A program made the position numbers and the translations under genes. From assembly GCA_023416335.1 (NCBI GenBank), contig JAEZHY010000041.1:28130-92129 (forward strand): DNA of 64,000 bases, given 5' to 3'. The stretch's first letter is position 1. Each line of letters begins with the position of its first letter. The notes beneath the pieces were generated by a model that saw only the letters and a list, made by a program, of their open reading frames with translations, was not told where the DNA came from and searched no databases. The DNA is from Pseudomonadota bacterium. GTDB lineage: Bacteria; Desulfobacterota; Syntrophobacteria; Syntrophobacterales; Syntrophobacteraceae. This document shows positions 25,492 to 33,187 of the stretch, in pieces.

Positions 25492-26550
25492 TTAAATTGC
25501 CTCTGGCGCTCCCACTCTTTTCCCTTCCTGCGATTTGACGGCTGATGCATCTTTTGCCGAAGTCTCGACTGCGAAGAACCTGTATACCCATATCTGGTAG
25601 GCAATGACGATGGGCACGAAGACCAGGGCTACTCCAAGCATGATCTTGAGAGTGAGCGGACTCGAAGCCGAATTGAAAGCCGTCAGGCTGAACGACGGGT
25701 TGATGGCAGATATGAGCAGATTCGGAAAAAGGCCGATCACTCCGAAAAGGGTGACCATAGCGATGAAAACGGCGGAAAAAGACCACGCTTTCCAGAGCTG
25801 CATCCGTCCGACAAAAACGCGCACGGCAAAAAGAGCCCCCACGGCGACAAGCGGAATTACGAGCAGGGCCGGGGCTTTCAGGTAGTTGTCATAGAGTTTG
25901 GTGCTCGGGTATGTTGCGGCAAGGAAGATGACCGCGGCAGCGGCGAGGAAATACCAAAGCCCTCCGGCGAGCTTCGCGGCACGTGTCCTCAGTTCGCCGT
26001 CGGACTTTATTGCAAGCCACAGAGCGCCATGGACCAGGAAGATAAGCACAAACAGGACCCCGCCCATCAGGCCGTAGGGGTTCAGCAGCGAGAACAGTGT
26101 ACCCTGATAGACTCCTTTATCGTCTATCAGAATGCCGCGGAACAGATTAGCGAAGGCAACCCCGAAAAGAAGCGCCGGTACGAAACTGCCTATCCACAAA
26201 CAAATGTCCCAGAATTTTTTCCATCCGCCCGTAGCGAACTTGGACCGGAACTCCATGGATACGCCCCGAATGATCAGGGCGAAAAGGATCAGTAGAAGTG
26301 CCGAGTAGAGGCTGCTGAACATCACTGCATAGGTCTTCGGAAAAGCCGCGAAGGTGACTCCTCCGGCCGTTATCAGCCAGACCTCGTTGCCGTTCCAGTA
26401 GGGTCCCATGCTGTTGTACACCGCACGCCTGTCGGCTTCGTCTTTTGCGATGAAGGGTGTAAGAGTGCCGATTCCGAAGTCGAAGCCATCCAGTACAAAG
26501 TAGACGGCCCAGAGGATTCCCCAGAGAGCAAACCAGATAGTCTCAAGCAT
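25492..26550 (-). CDS. cydB: Cytochrome bd oxidase subunit II
   Basis: This 352-residue membrane protein is subunit II of the bd-type quinol:O2 oxidoreductase. The N-terminus IWFALWGILWAVYFVLDGFDFGIG and the MGPYWNGNEVWLITAGGVTFAAFP segment are diagnostic of CydB. About eight or nine transmembrane helices are present. CydB scaffolds the haem subunit CydA and helps form the quinol oxidation site. Its start overlaps the 3' end of cydA by 8 bp, so the two are translationally coupled. In a strict anaerobe the enzyme mainly removes O2. The C-terminus has a short charged tail. Confidence 0.95.
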   Translation of the reverse strand: MLETIWFALWGILWAVYFVLDGFDFGIGTLTPFIAKDEADRRAVYNSMGPYWNGNEVWLITAGGVTFAAFPKTYAVMFSSLYSALLLILFALIIRGVSMEFRSKFATGGWKKFWDICLWIGSFVPALLFGVAFANLFRGILIDDKGVYQGTLFSLLNPYGLMGGVLFVLIFLVHGALWLAIKSDGELRTRAAKLAGGLWYFLAAAAVIFLAATYPSTKLYDNYLKAPALLVIPLVAVGALFAVRVFVGRMQLWKAWSFSAVFIAMVTLFGVIGLFPNLLISAINPSFSLTAFNSASSPLTLKIMLGVALVFVPIVIAYQIWVYRFFAVETSAKDASAVKSQEGKRVGAPEAI

Positions 26551-27889
26551 ATTCCACCTCGCCTTCGTGCTCTTCCGTCAGAGCGGTTTCAGGTATGGGT
26601 CCTTTCCTTGCATGATTTGCAATGAGATAGAAAGCGACTATTCCAAGAAAAGTGTAAACCGCTACGAAGGCCAGAAGTGAAATCCCGACCTGCGATGCGG
26701 CGATTGGAGATACGGCCGAGGACGTCTTCATCATTCCATAGACCACCCAGGGCTGACGTCCCACTTCGGCGAGCGTCCAACCGGCCTCGCAGGCAATGTA
26801 TGGTAAAGGGATGGAGTAAAGGAAGGCCTTCAGGAGAAGCGGTCTGTCTTCGATCGTATCTCGCCTGATCCATGCGGCAATGACCATGAAGAGGAACAGG
26901 AAGCCAAGCATCATCATTATACGGAAAGAAATGAAGGTAATGGTTACCGGAGGTCTCTCCGAGGCAGGGAAATCTTTGAGTCCCTTTACTTCCGCATTGA
27001 AATCGTGGTGCGCGAGCATGCTGAGCCCGCCCGGGATTTTGCCGAATTCCACTGTATTGCGTTGATTGTCCGGATCGGGGATGACAAGCAGGTATTGCGG
27101 TGCTCCCTTTTTAGTTTCCCAGAGGGACTCCATTGCCGCGAGCTTGGTCGGCTGATCCTTTGCGACCTTCGATCCGTTCATGTGTCCCTGGACCACCTCA
27201 ACTATGGAGAACACCAGGGCGAGTGTAAGAGCCAGATGGAATGATTTCTTGAAAAACGAGATATGCTGCTTCTTCAGCAGATGCCATGCACTGATCCCCA
27301 TGACGAAAAAGCTGGAGACAATATAGGCGGCGGCAAGGGTATGAACGATTTCGTGCAAGGCGTAGGGTTGGGTAATGATGGCCCAGAAATCCGTCAGTTC
27401 GGCTCGGCCGTTTCGGATGGCAAACCCTACCGGATGCTGCATCCAGGAATTGGCGATGAGGATCCAGAGAGCCGAGATATTTGATGCAATGGCTACGAGC
27501 CAGATGGTCACCGCATGCGCTTTGGGCGAGAGTCGTTTCCATCCGAAAGCCCAAACCGCTATGAAAGTCGATTCCAGGAAGAATGCCACAGTGGCTTCGA
27601 TTGCCAGTAGTGAGCCGAATATATCGCCGACATATTCGGAATAACGCGACCAGTTCGTTCCGAACTGGAATTCAAGAGTGATCCCGGTTACCACGCCGAT
27701 CGCGAAATTGATGAGGAAGATCTTTCCCCAGAACCTTGCCATATTCCTGTATTCTTCGTTTCCGGTCCTGGCATAGATCGTCTCCATTACGGCGAGCAGG
27801 ATGGAAAGCCCGAGGGTCAGCGGCACGAACAGAAAATGGAAAAATGTCGCGGCCGCGAACTGCAACCTGGATAGCATTAGAACGTCCAT
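26543..27889 (-). CDS. cydA: Cytochrome bd oxidase subunit I
   Basis: The 448-residue haem-bearing subunit starts MDVLMLSRLQFAAATFFHFLFVPLTLG, where His18 corresponds to the haem b595 ligand. The GRQPW motif (TLAEVGRQPWVVYGMMKT) and a short Q-loop-type region (about residues 250-300) are present. CydA oxidises quinol and reduces O2 to water at the b595/d site. A strong AAAAAAGGAGAG ribosome site lies just before the ATG. It is the first gene of cydAB and sits next to the rubrerythrin/desulfoferrodoxin unit, which suggests a shared oxygen-defence role. Confidence 0.95.
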   Translation of the reverse strand: MDVLMLSRLQFAAATFFHFLFVPLTLGLSILLAVMETIYARTGNEEYRNMARFWGKIFLINFAIGVVTGITLEFQFGTNWSRYSEYVGDIFGSLLAIEATVAFFLESTFIAVWAFGWKRLSPKAHAVTIWLVAIASNISALWILIANSWMQHPVGFAIRNGRAELTDFWAIITQPYALHEIVHTLAAAYIVSSFFVMGISAWHLLKKQHISFFKKSFHLALTLALVFSIVEVVQGHMNGSKVAKDQPTKLAAMESLWETKKGAPQYLLVIPDPDNQRNTVEFGKIPGGLSMLAHHDFNAEVKGLKDFPASERPPVTITFISFRIMMMLGFLFLFMVIAAWIRRDTIEDRPLLLKAFLYSIPLPYIACEAGWTLAEVGRQPWVVYGMMKTSSAVSPIAASQVGISLLAFVAVYTFLGIVAFYLIANHARKGPIPETALTEEHEGEVEYA

Positions 27890-28053
27890 TTGGCTCTCTC
27901 CTTTTTTATGAGAGGTCGATTAGTAGTTTTATATACGCAGCCGGCCGAAAGGCACGGCACCTGCTGTTAATTCTGCGAGAGAGTCGGTCCGGGTGGACAT
28001 CCGGATCGGACCTGACATCAACGGCCGGGTTTGACTGACCACGAAGCAATTTT

Positions 28054-28082
28054 GGACAGGGCGGGAGCGACCCGCCCTGTCC
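28054..28082. repeat. Perfect 12-bp-arm hairpin between dfx and cydA
   Basis: GGACAGGGCGGG pairs with CCCGCCCTGTCC across a 5-nt loop (agcga). It lies 22 bp downstream of the desulfoferrodoxin stop codon, on the minus strand. No T-run follows in either direction, so it may be a non-canonical terminator or an RNA-stabilising end. Confidence 0.6.
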
Positions 28083-28103
28083 GGACTTGCTCCGTCCCGC
28101 CCG

Positions 28104-28478
28104 CTAAGCCTTCCAGAGCCCGTGCAGCGTGCAGTATTCCCTCACTGAAATGACTCCCGAACCCACCGGAAAGGTTGCTTCGGGTTTGTCCCCGGGCATC
28201 AGATACTGACGGTAAGTGGTCTCGCCGTCTATTACCTCGATCCATTCAATGTAGTGCTTCTCGTCCATGGGATGCACTACACTTCCCACTGTGACCTTAA
28301 TTCCCGTGCCGTTTTTTTCAACAACCGGCACGTGTTTTTCTTTTGCTGCATCGGTTGTATTTTCCACGAACAACTTCATATTCTGTCCGCAGCAGGCAAG
28401 TTCTCCGGGGCCCCCATGCACCACTTCGATGATGTTCCCGCAGATTTCACATTTATAAACCTGAGTTCTTTGAGCCAT
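28104..28478 (-). CDS. dfx: Desulfoferrodoxin (2Fe superoxide reductase)
   Basis: This 124-residue protein reduces superoxide to H2O2 without making O2. The N-terminal desulforedoxin domain has Cys ligands in YKCEICG and LACCGQ for centre I. The catalytic centre II has His ligands in KHVPVV, in [12 protein letters not shown], and Cys/His in EYCTLHGLW. All ligands of a class II enzyme are present. AAAGGAGGGG precedes the ATG. It follows the rubrerythrin gene by 39 bp, so the peroxide product is handled next to its source. Confidence 0.95.
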   Translation of the reverse strand: MAQRTQVYKCEICGNIIEVVHGGPGELACCGQNMKLFVENTTDAAKEKHVPVVEKNGTGIKVTVGSVVHPMDEKHYIEWIEVIDGETTYRQYLMPGDKPEATFPVGSGVISVREYCTLHGLWKA

Positions 28479-28517
28479 TGGTGTTCCCCTCCTTTAGAGC
28501 GTCACTTTCGAATATGT

Positions 28518-29030
28518 TTAATCCACCCTGGAAAACGATTTGCCGGCCGCACTGCAGATGGGGCACGTGTCGGGTGCCTCGCCTTCGGCTGTATAACCGC
28601 AAACCGGGCAGACGTAGTAATCCGCTTCCGCGGGCGCATTCAAGTTGTCCATGGCTTTCTGGTAAAGCGCCGCGTGTACCGCTTCGACCGCATTGGCCTG
28701 CCTGAATCCGCGCTCGGCTGCCTGCTGCCCTTCGGCTTTGGCTGCCTCGATCATGCCGGGATACATTTGGGTGAATTCAAAGGTTTCGCCCGCGATGGCG
28801 GCTTTCAGGTTCTCCAGAGTGGAGCCGATCTGCCCGGCATTCCGGAGGTGCGCATGAGCATGAACGGTTTCGGCCGCGGCCGCGGCCCGGAAGAGCTTCG
28901 CCACCTGGGCGTATCCTTCTTTGTCCGCCTGCTTTGCGAAAGCGAGATACTTGCGGTTCGCCTGGGATTCACCGGCAAAGGCCTGAAGCAGATTCATCAT
29001 GGTCTGTGAGTTGTTCGCCTTGGATTCCAT
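28518..29030 (-). CDS. rbr: Rubrerythrin
   Basis: The 170-residue protein has an N-terminal diiron four-helix domain (LLQAFAGESQANRKYLAFA, AETVHAHAHL, ETFEFTQMYPGMIEAA, EAVHAALYQKAM) and a C-terminal rubredoxin-like Fe(SCys)4 site (YVCPVCGYTAEGEAPDTCPIC). Rubrerythrin reduces H2O2 in anaerobes. It is shorter than classical rubrerythrins of about 190 residues. AGAGGGGAATACG precedes the ATG. It is the middle gene of a three-gene unit ending in dfx. Confidence 0.95.
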   Translation of the reverse strand: MESKANNSQTMMNLLQAFAGESQANRKYLAFAKQADKEGYAQVAKLFRAAAAAETVHAHAHLRNAGQIGSTLENLKAAIAGETFEFTQMYPGMIEAAKAEGQQAAERGFRQANAVEAVHAALYQKAMDNLNAPAEADYYVCPVCGYTAEGEAPDTCPICSAAGKSFSRVD

Positions 29031-29093
29031 TTTTCGTATTCCCCTCTCAACTTGTGATTGTATTGAACGTTCAGTGTGTACGAGTCCGGCCGG

Positions 29094-29318
29094 CTACTTC
29101 TTTGCCGATCTTTTCTCCGCCGGCCACCAACCTTTTCTGATGTGGGCATCCCTTTCTTCTTCCGCAACTTTTCTGATCTTGAAGGCCGAGTCCCTCAGAA
29201 GCCCGTAAAGAACTCCGCAACCTACATCTTCCCTGGCCCCGTCGCCCCGATCGGCGATTTCGACCATCAGTTCCGTCAATTGAAGCGTTTTCTGCAGCAT
29301 TTCGTTGCACTCTCTCAT
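29094..29318 (-). CDS. Small helical protein, first gene of the rbr-dfx operon
   Basis: The 74-residue product (MRECNEMLQKTLQLTELMVEIADRGD...) is predicted helical and charged, with a GCGVLYGLLRDSAFKIRKVAEEERDAHIRK core and a lysine-rich end. It matches no family I can name, though similar small proteins occur in Desulfobacterota. I chose the ATG at 29318 because GGAGACAACGC precedes it and a sigma-54 promoter candidate lies just upstream; the longer open frame to 29414 would run through that promoter. It sits 63 bp before rbr on the same strand. Confidence 0.6.
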   Translation of the reverse strand: MRECNEMLQKTLQLTELMVEIADRGDGAREDVGCGVLYGLLRDSAFKIRKVAEEERDAHIRKGWWPAEKRSAKK

Positions 29319-29353
29319 GCGTTGTCTCCAAACCAGAGTCGGGAATACGTAAT

Positions 29354-29369
29354 GGCAACGAGCGTACCA
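29354..29369 (-). promoter_or_regulatory. Sigma-54 (-24/-12) promoter candidate
   Basis: On the minus strand the sequence TGGTACGCTCGTTGCC fits the RpoN consensus TGGCACG-N4-TTGCW at nearly every position. The GG (29368-29367) and GC (29356-29355) are exactly ten bases apart. A start point near 29344 gives a leader of about 26 nt to the ATG at 29318. Confidence 0.65.
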
Positions 29370-29414
29370 AGTTCGAGATGTGCGTGAAATTTTTATAAAA
29401 TGCTGTAAGTTCAA

Positions 29415-29892
29415 TAGGTTATAAGTGGATGGGCTCTGTCGGAGGAAAAGGAAATGGAATCTGAGACAGGGGTGAGACAGATGTGAAAAGCCTGGGTCAG
29501 AAGGGGCTAATTCGGGACAAATCTAAGAAGAATGCGGATTGATGGGCGTGCAACGGTGTCTCATGATACAACATGAGACAGAACTGTCTCGTGAGACAGT
29601 TCTTGAGACACGGTAGTGGGCCATTTTGAGATGTGATTTTTTTGCGTACTCCTCCGGTCTTTTTAAATGGCAGTGAATTGCGCTACCCAAATCATTACCA
29701 GAACCTTTGTTGGGCCCGAGGTTGATAAAACCATTGACTTCTTAAACTCACAGTATATTTTCTTCCAGTAAGGGGTGGCAACTTATTGCACTCAGTTTCG
29801 GATATGTTCGGTTTAGTTCACCTTTTTTCGATTATGACCTTGACGCCCTGTGGAATCTGAGCCATTGGTGCGGCTCGCAAAAGGAGTCAAGT
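29415..29892. promoter_or_regulatory. TGAGACA enhancer-like cluster in intergenic region
   Basis: Six or more copies of TGAGACA or its complement lie between 29462 and 29610. Two are direct repeats exactly 11 bp apart (29462 and 29473). One palindrome is TGTCTCATG-N6-CATGAGACA (29557-29580). A second, sharing its last base, has 11-bp arms AGAACTGTCTC / GAGACAGTTCT around two bases (29580-29603). A further copy follows at 29604. They lie about 95-240 bp upstream of the -24/-12 promoter at 29354. No gene is supported in this region. Confidence 0.65.
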
Positions 29893-30228
29893 ATGGAAAT
29901 CAAGATCACATTCACCGCTACTTTACCTATTCAGATCACTCGAAAATCAAAGTGGTTTGTTGCGCAGTGCCCTGCCCTTGACGTGTCAAGCCAAGGAGAA
30001 ACAGAAGAGGAAGCCAAGAAGAATATTGGCGAAGCCCTGTTTATGTTCCTGCGATCATGTTACGAGAGAGGAACTCTCGATTCTGTTTTGAAGCAATGCG
30101 GCTTTGTGCCGGATCTGGAAAGGGAACGAGATCCTGATTCTGTAAGGGAAAAGGATCAAGACTATGTTGAGGTTCCCCTCTACCTCCTCTCGCAATTTGG
30201 GAATAACCGTCAGTGTCACCGCGCATAA
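29893..30228 (+). CDS. hicB: HicB-family antitoxin
   Basis: The 111-residue protein has the HicB fold: FVAQCPALDVSSQGETEEEAKKNIGEALFMFL (strand, CPxLD/S, G-T-EEEA helix). It lacks an obvious C-terminal DNA-binding domain but has a charged tail (DLERERDPDSVREKDQDYVEV). Its end overlaps the start of the HicA gene by 16 bp. The antitoxin neutralises HicA. This pair is distinct from the broken hicAB near 3.5 kb and has the reverse gene order. Confidence 0.85.
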   Translation: MEIKITFTATLPIQITRKSKWFVAQCPALDVSSQGETEEEAKKNIGEALFMFLRSCYERGTLDSVLKQCGFVPDLERERDPDSVREKDQDYVEVPLYLLSQFGNNRQCHRA

Positions 30229-30449
30229 CGCCGGTCCACTGGAAAGTTCTCGAATGCATTTTTACAAAAGCCGGGTTTATTTTTGAGCGCCAAGAGAGCA
30301 GCCATAGATCTTATATAAAATCCGGATGTTTACGCCCCGTAATAATACCTACCTACAAAGAAGTTGACGATGATATTATCCTTGGGCTGATGCGTACAGC
30401 AGGACTGACAAGGGATAAATACTTTGAGTACTTGGAAGAGTGCCGGTAG
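30213..30449 (+). CDS. hicA: HicA-family mRNA interferase toxin
   Basis: The 78-residue protein has the HicA dsRNA-binding-like fold: VLECIFTKAGFIFERQESSHRSYIKSG with the catalytic His in SSHRSY, then PVIIPTYKEVDDDIILGLMRTAGLTRDKYFEYL, where the last helix has the HicA pattern. It cleaves mRNA when HicB is absent. It overlaps the hicB stop, consistent with translational coupling. All key residues are present, so the pair looks intact. Confidence 0.85.
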   Translation: MSPRITPVHWKVLECIFTKAGFIFERQESSHRSYIKSGCLRPVIIPTYKEVDDDIILGLMRTAGLTRDKYFEYLEECR

Positions 30450-30754
30450 GCAAAACCTTGTTAATCTTCAATTCCGCAATTTCTCCCATTGACCAAACAT
30501 GATCGGAAATCCCCGCTTTTATAGCGGTGTTACTCGTAAAATCTGAGCGAATGCGAGCGAATTTATAATACACGAAGTCAAGGGATACTGAATAGGCTAA
30601 GTTGTCAACCTTTTTGGAAAAGCAAGTAGTTGTCAGGCGGGTAAAGGGCGCATCCTCATTCGCATTGATTGTAGGTTGTTTCGCTCAACATACGAAGTGA
30701 AGATATGGTCCGTGTCTGGATATTGGTGTCTCCCTGTCGCAGAGGACTTGTGCT
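30450..30754. other. Intergenic region, nothing recognised
   Basis: About 305 bp between hicA and a convergent gene. It is AT-richer than the neighbours. Short GCGAATGCGAGCGAATT-like and CCCCGCTTTTATAGCGG fragments give weak local folding, but no gene, terminator or repeat could be supported. Confidence 0.4.
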
Positions 30755-31186
30755 CTAGACTGTACTGTCCTTCCATTCCGTTCCGAACCACCTGATTATT
30801 TCCTGCGCAAAGTCCTCCACCCCCATTGTTCGGGAAACTCCGAAATGCTCGGGCACATGCCGATTCAGGTAATCTGCGATTTCCTCTGGTCCGGAACCTG
30901 CCTCCAGCATACGCATCAGAGGACCGACCATACATTCATATTCATCCTGAGGTGCACCCATCGCTATGAGGCCAATAGGGTCCCATTCATTCACAGTGTC
31001 CCTGAGTTCTCTCCAACGCTTACGCGATTCTTCTTTGGATAAACGCATGTTTCCCCGGATACCGAGGACCTCCAATTGGTCGAGTTCTGAAGGGCTGAGT
31101 GCTTCCTCACCCTTGATCGCCAGGCGTTCGACAACACCTCCGGCCACCGCATATGCTGCCCGGTTTCTAAAGGTGTCTTCCGTCAT
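30755..31186 (-). CDS. DUF1871-like protein
   Basis: The 143-residue protein contains VNEWDPIGLIAMGAPQDEYECMVGPLMRMLEAGSGPEEIADYLNRHVPEHFGV, matching the pattern of the DUF1871 family (DWDPIGV..DEYD..IGPI...EEIA.FL...FG). The N-terminal third (AAYAVAGGVVERLAIKGEEALSPSELDQLEVL) has no known motif. It lies 18 bp downstream of the sigma-54 activator on the same strand, so it is probably cotranscribed. Function unknown; members of this family occur in varied contexts, some near immunity or toxin loci. Confidence 0.55.
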   Translation of the reverse strand: MTEDTFRNRAAYAVAGGVVERLAIKGEEALSPSELDQLEVLGIRGNMRLSKEESRKRWRELRDTVNEWDPIGLIAMGAPQDEYECMVGPLMRMLEAGSGPEEIADYLNRHVPEHFGVSRTMGVEDFAQEIIRWFGTEWKDSTV

Positions 31187-31204
31187 TCTGTTTCAGAGCT
31201 TTCC

Positions 31205-32557
31205 TTACAAAAGTTCTACGAAATCGCCGGCTCTTTCCAGAAAGCGGTACAAGGTTGCGCGGCCGACACCCAGGAGTTTCGCGGCCTTGGATTTGTTGCC
31301 GCCTGCACGTCCGAGCGCCGCGAGAACGGCGTCTGTGGTGAGCCGGGATTCGGGGCCCGGTTTCGGCGTGCAGACCACCTGGCGAATCTCCAGCGGGAGG
31401 TGGTCGGGTTCTATTGAGCCCTTCCCGGCTTTGACCAGGGAGAAGTGGATTGCATTTTGGAGTTCTCGTACATTTCCGGGCCAGGAGTAATCCATGAGCA
31501 TCGAGAGAGCTTCTTCGGAGATGCGGGGTGGCCGCGTCTTACCCGGCTGCCTCCCCGCGGCGGCATTCAGAAAATGGGCTGCAAGAAGCGGGATGTCGTT
31601 TTTCCTCTCGCGCAGGGCCGGAATTCGAATCGGGACCACGCTCAGACGATAATAGAGGTCCTCTCTGAAGGTATCCCGCTCCATTTCCTTTCGAAGGTCT
31701 TTGTTCGTCGCGCTAATTACCCGGACATCGACAGAAATGGTCTTCTCGCCGCCGACACGTTCGAAGGTCCCCTCCTGGAGCGCGCGGAGAAGTTTTACCT
31801 GCATGTGCTTGGGTAGTTCGGAGACTTCGTCGAGAAAAATGGTCCCGCAGTGAGCAAGTTCGAATCGGCCCTTCTTGTCGCGGATCGCTCCCGAGAAGGC
31901 GCCCTTCACGTGGCCGAAGAGTTCGCTTTCGAGCAATCCCTCGGGCAGGGCCCCGCAATTCACCGGGACAAACGGACCTCCCGCACGCGGGCTCTCGTTG
32001 TGGATGGCAGCCGCTACCAATTCCTTACCGGTACCGGTTTCGCCCGTTATGTGCACGGGATAATCGGTTGCGGCCAGGTTCCTGATCTGATCGAAGACGT
32101 CGAGCATCTTCCGGTCGCGTCCGACTATGCCGGAAAAGCTGGTAAGCTCGCCAAGCCTGAGTTGGAGGCTGATCATATCCGTCATGTCCCGGAAGGCTGC
32201 AAGAACACCGACGAAGGCGCCTTTTTCATCGTGCATTCCGGTAACGGACATTTCGATCTGGCGGGTCTCTCCGTTTTTGGTTGTCGTGTTGATGGTATAG
32301 GAGTGGTGTCCGAGGTCGCCGGGCAATTGCCCGCAAAAAGAGCACTTGCTGCCGCAAAAAGGATTCCCGAAAACCAGGTGGCAGTCGCGTCCGAGCACTT
32401 CTTCTCTCGAAAATCCGGTTATTTTTTCCGCTGCCCGGTTGAAGAAGAGAATCCTTCGCTGCATGTCGTGGGCAATTATGCCCTCCATAAGATTGTCCAG
32501 CACGTTCTGGAGGTTCTTCTGCTGTGCGACAAGTTCCTCGAGATTGATTCCGGCCAT
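31205..32557 (-). CDS. Sigma-54-dependent transcriptional activator with cysteine-rich PAS domain
   Basis: This 450-residue enhancer-binding protein has an N-terminal PAS domain (about residues 10-125), an AAA+ domain (about 140-375) and a C-terminal Fis-type helix-turn-helix (NKSKAAKLLGVGRATLYRFLE). Walker A is GETGTGKE and the sigma-54-contact loop is GAFSGA, a known variant of GAFTGA. The PAS carries four cysteines, one in GRDCHLVFG and three in NPFCGSKCSFCGQ, spaced C-x8-C-x3-C-x2-C, which could hold an iron-sulfur cluster or other metal. A redox signal is therefore plausible. It lies 1.6 kb from the TGAGACA cluster. Direct regulation of the rbr-dfx operon is a hypothesis. Confidence 0.9.
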   Translation of the reverse strand: MAGINLEELVAQQKNLQNVLDNLMEGIIAHDMQRRILFFNRAAEKITGFSREEVLGRDCHLVFGNPFCGSKCSFCGQLPGDLGHHSYTINTTTKNGETRQIEMSVTGMHDEKGAFVGVLAAFRDMTDMISLQLRLGELTSFSGIVGRDRKMLDVFDQIRNLAATDYPVHITGETGTGKELVAAAIHNESPRAGGPFVPVNCGALPEGLLESELFGHVKGAFSGAIRDKKGRFELAHCGTIFLDEVSELPKHMQVKLLRALQEGTFERVGGEKTISVDVRVISATNKDLRKEMERDTFREDLYYRLSVVPIRIPALRERKNDIPLLAAHFLNAAAGRQPGKTRPPRISEEALSMLMDYSWPGNVRELQNAIHFSLVKAGKGSIEPDHLPLEIRQVVCTPKPGPESRLTTDAVLAALGRAGGNKSKAAKLLGVGRATLYRFLERAGDFVELL

Positions 32558-32790
32558 TGGCTCAGTCCTGTTCTGCAGAGATTGGAATAGGGCGAAGATA
32601 ACGTAAAATTATAGCGCTTCCGGCAGGCGATTCAATCGTTTTGCAGTGTTATCTCCCCGGCCGGGACCGGCGCGGAGGAGATCTGCTCATGGCCCACTCG
32701 CGAGGATAATAGTTAACTTCCTATAAAGAAAGAAAAAATTGACCGACTCGGCAAGCCGAAGCCGGTTCTATTATATAAGGAGAACAATCA

Positions 32791-33174
32791 ATGGCAGAGC
32801 AGACAGCAACGGGCAGCACAGGCATCGATCTCGACCTTGGCCTGCTCCAACTCAAAATCACTCTTAGCCTGACCGGAATTCAGTCACTAATAGACGTGCT
32901 GAACCATTCGTTGAATGAGACTCAGGGGGCGCTACAGCCTAATGTGGGCAAGGTAGTGGACGCAATAAACCAGCTGGGTGCCGAGGATATCAGAAGATGG
33001 GCCGAGCAGGGCGGGCAGGAAGCACGGGCAGCCTTCAACCAGCTTGTTTCTCTATTGCAGCAGGCTTCCAGCAAGGGTGAAGTCGAAGCGGGCCAGGTGC
33101 TCCGGAAACTTGGCGATAAGATGCAGGAAACCGGCGGTCGAATGGAATCCGGAGAGCCCGGTACACGGCATTAA
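32791..33174 (+). CDS. Small alpha-helical protein, unknown function
   Basis: The 127-residue protein has the start ATG after AAGGAGAACAATCA. Its N-terminus (GIDLDLGLLQLKITLSLTGIQSL) is amphipathic. Two long helices follow (LIDVLNHSLNETQG...VVDAINQLG and IRRWAEQGGQEARAAFNQLVSLLQQASSKGEVEAGQVLRKLGDKM) with a charged, phasin or apolipoprotein-like pattern. No membrane segment or Cys. No family recognised. It stands alone between two genes on the opposite strand. Confidence 0.6.
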   Translation: MAEQTATGSTGIDLDLGLLQLKITLSLTGIQSLIDVLNHSLNETQGALQPNVGKVVDAINQLGAEDIRRWAEQGGQEARAAFNQLVSLLQQASSKGEVEAGQVLRKLGDKMQETGGRMESGEPGTRH

Positions 33175-33187
33175 TCTTCTAATTATT

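Noticed and set aside
29668..29790. Two plus-strand TGGCA...TTGC sequences near 29668 and 29776 before hicBA
   Set aside because: In both, GG and GC are nine bases apart, one short of the required ten, so they are poor sigma-54 promoters.
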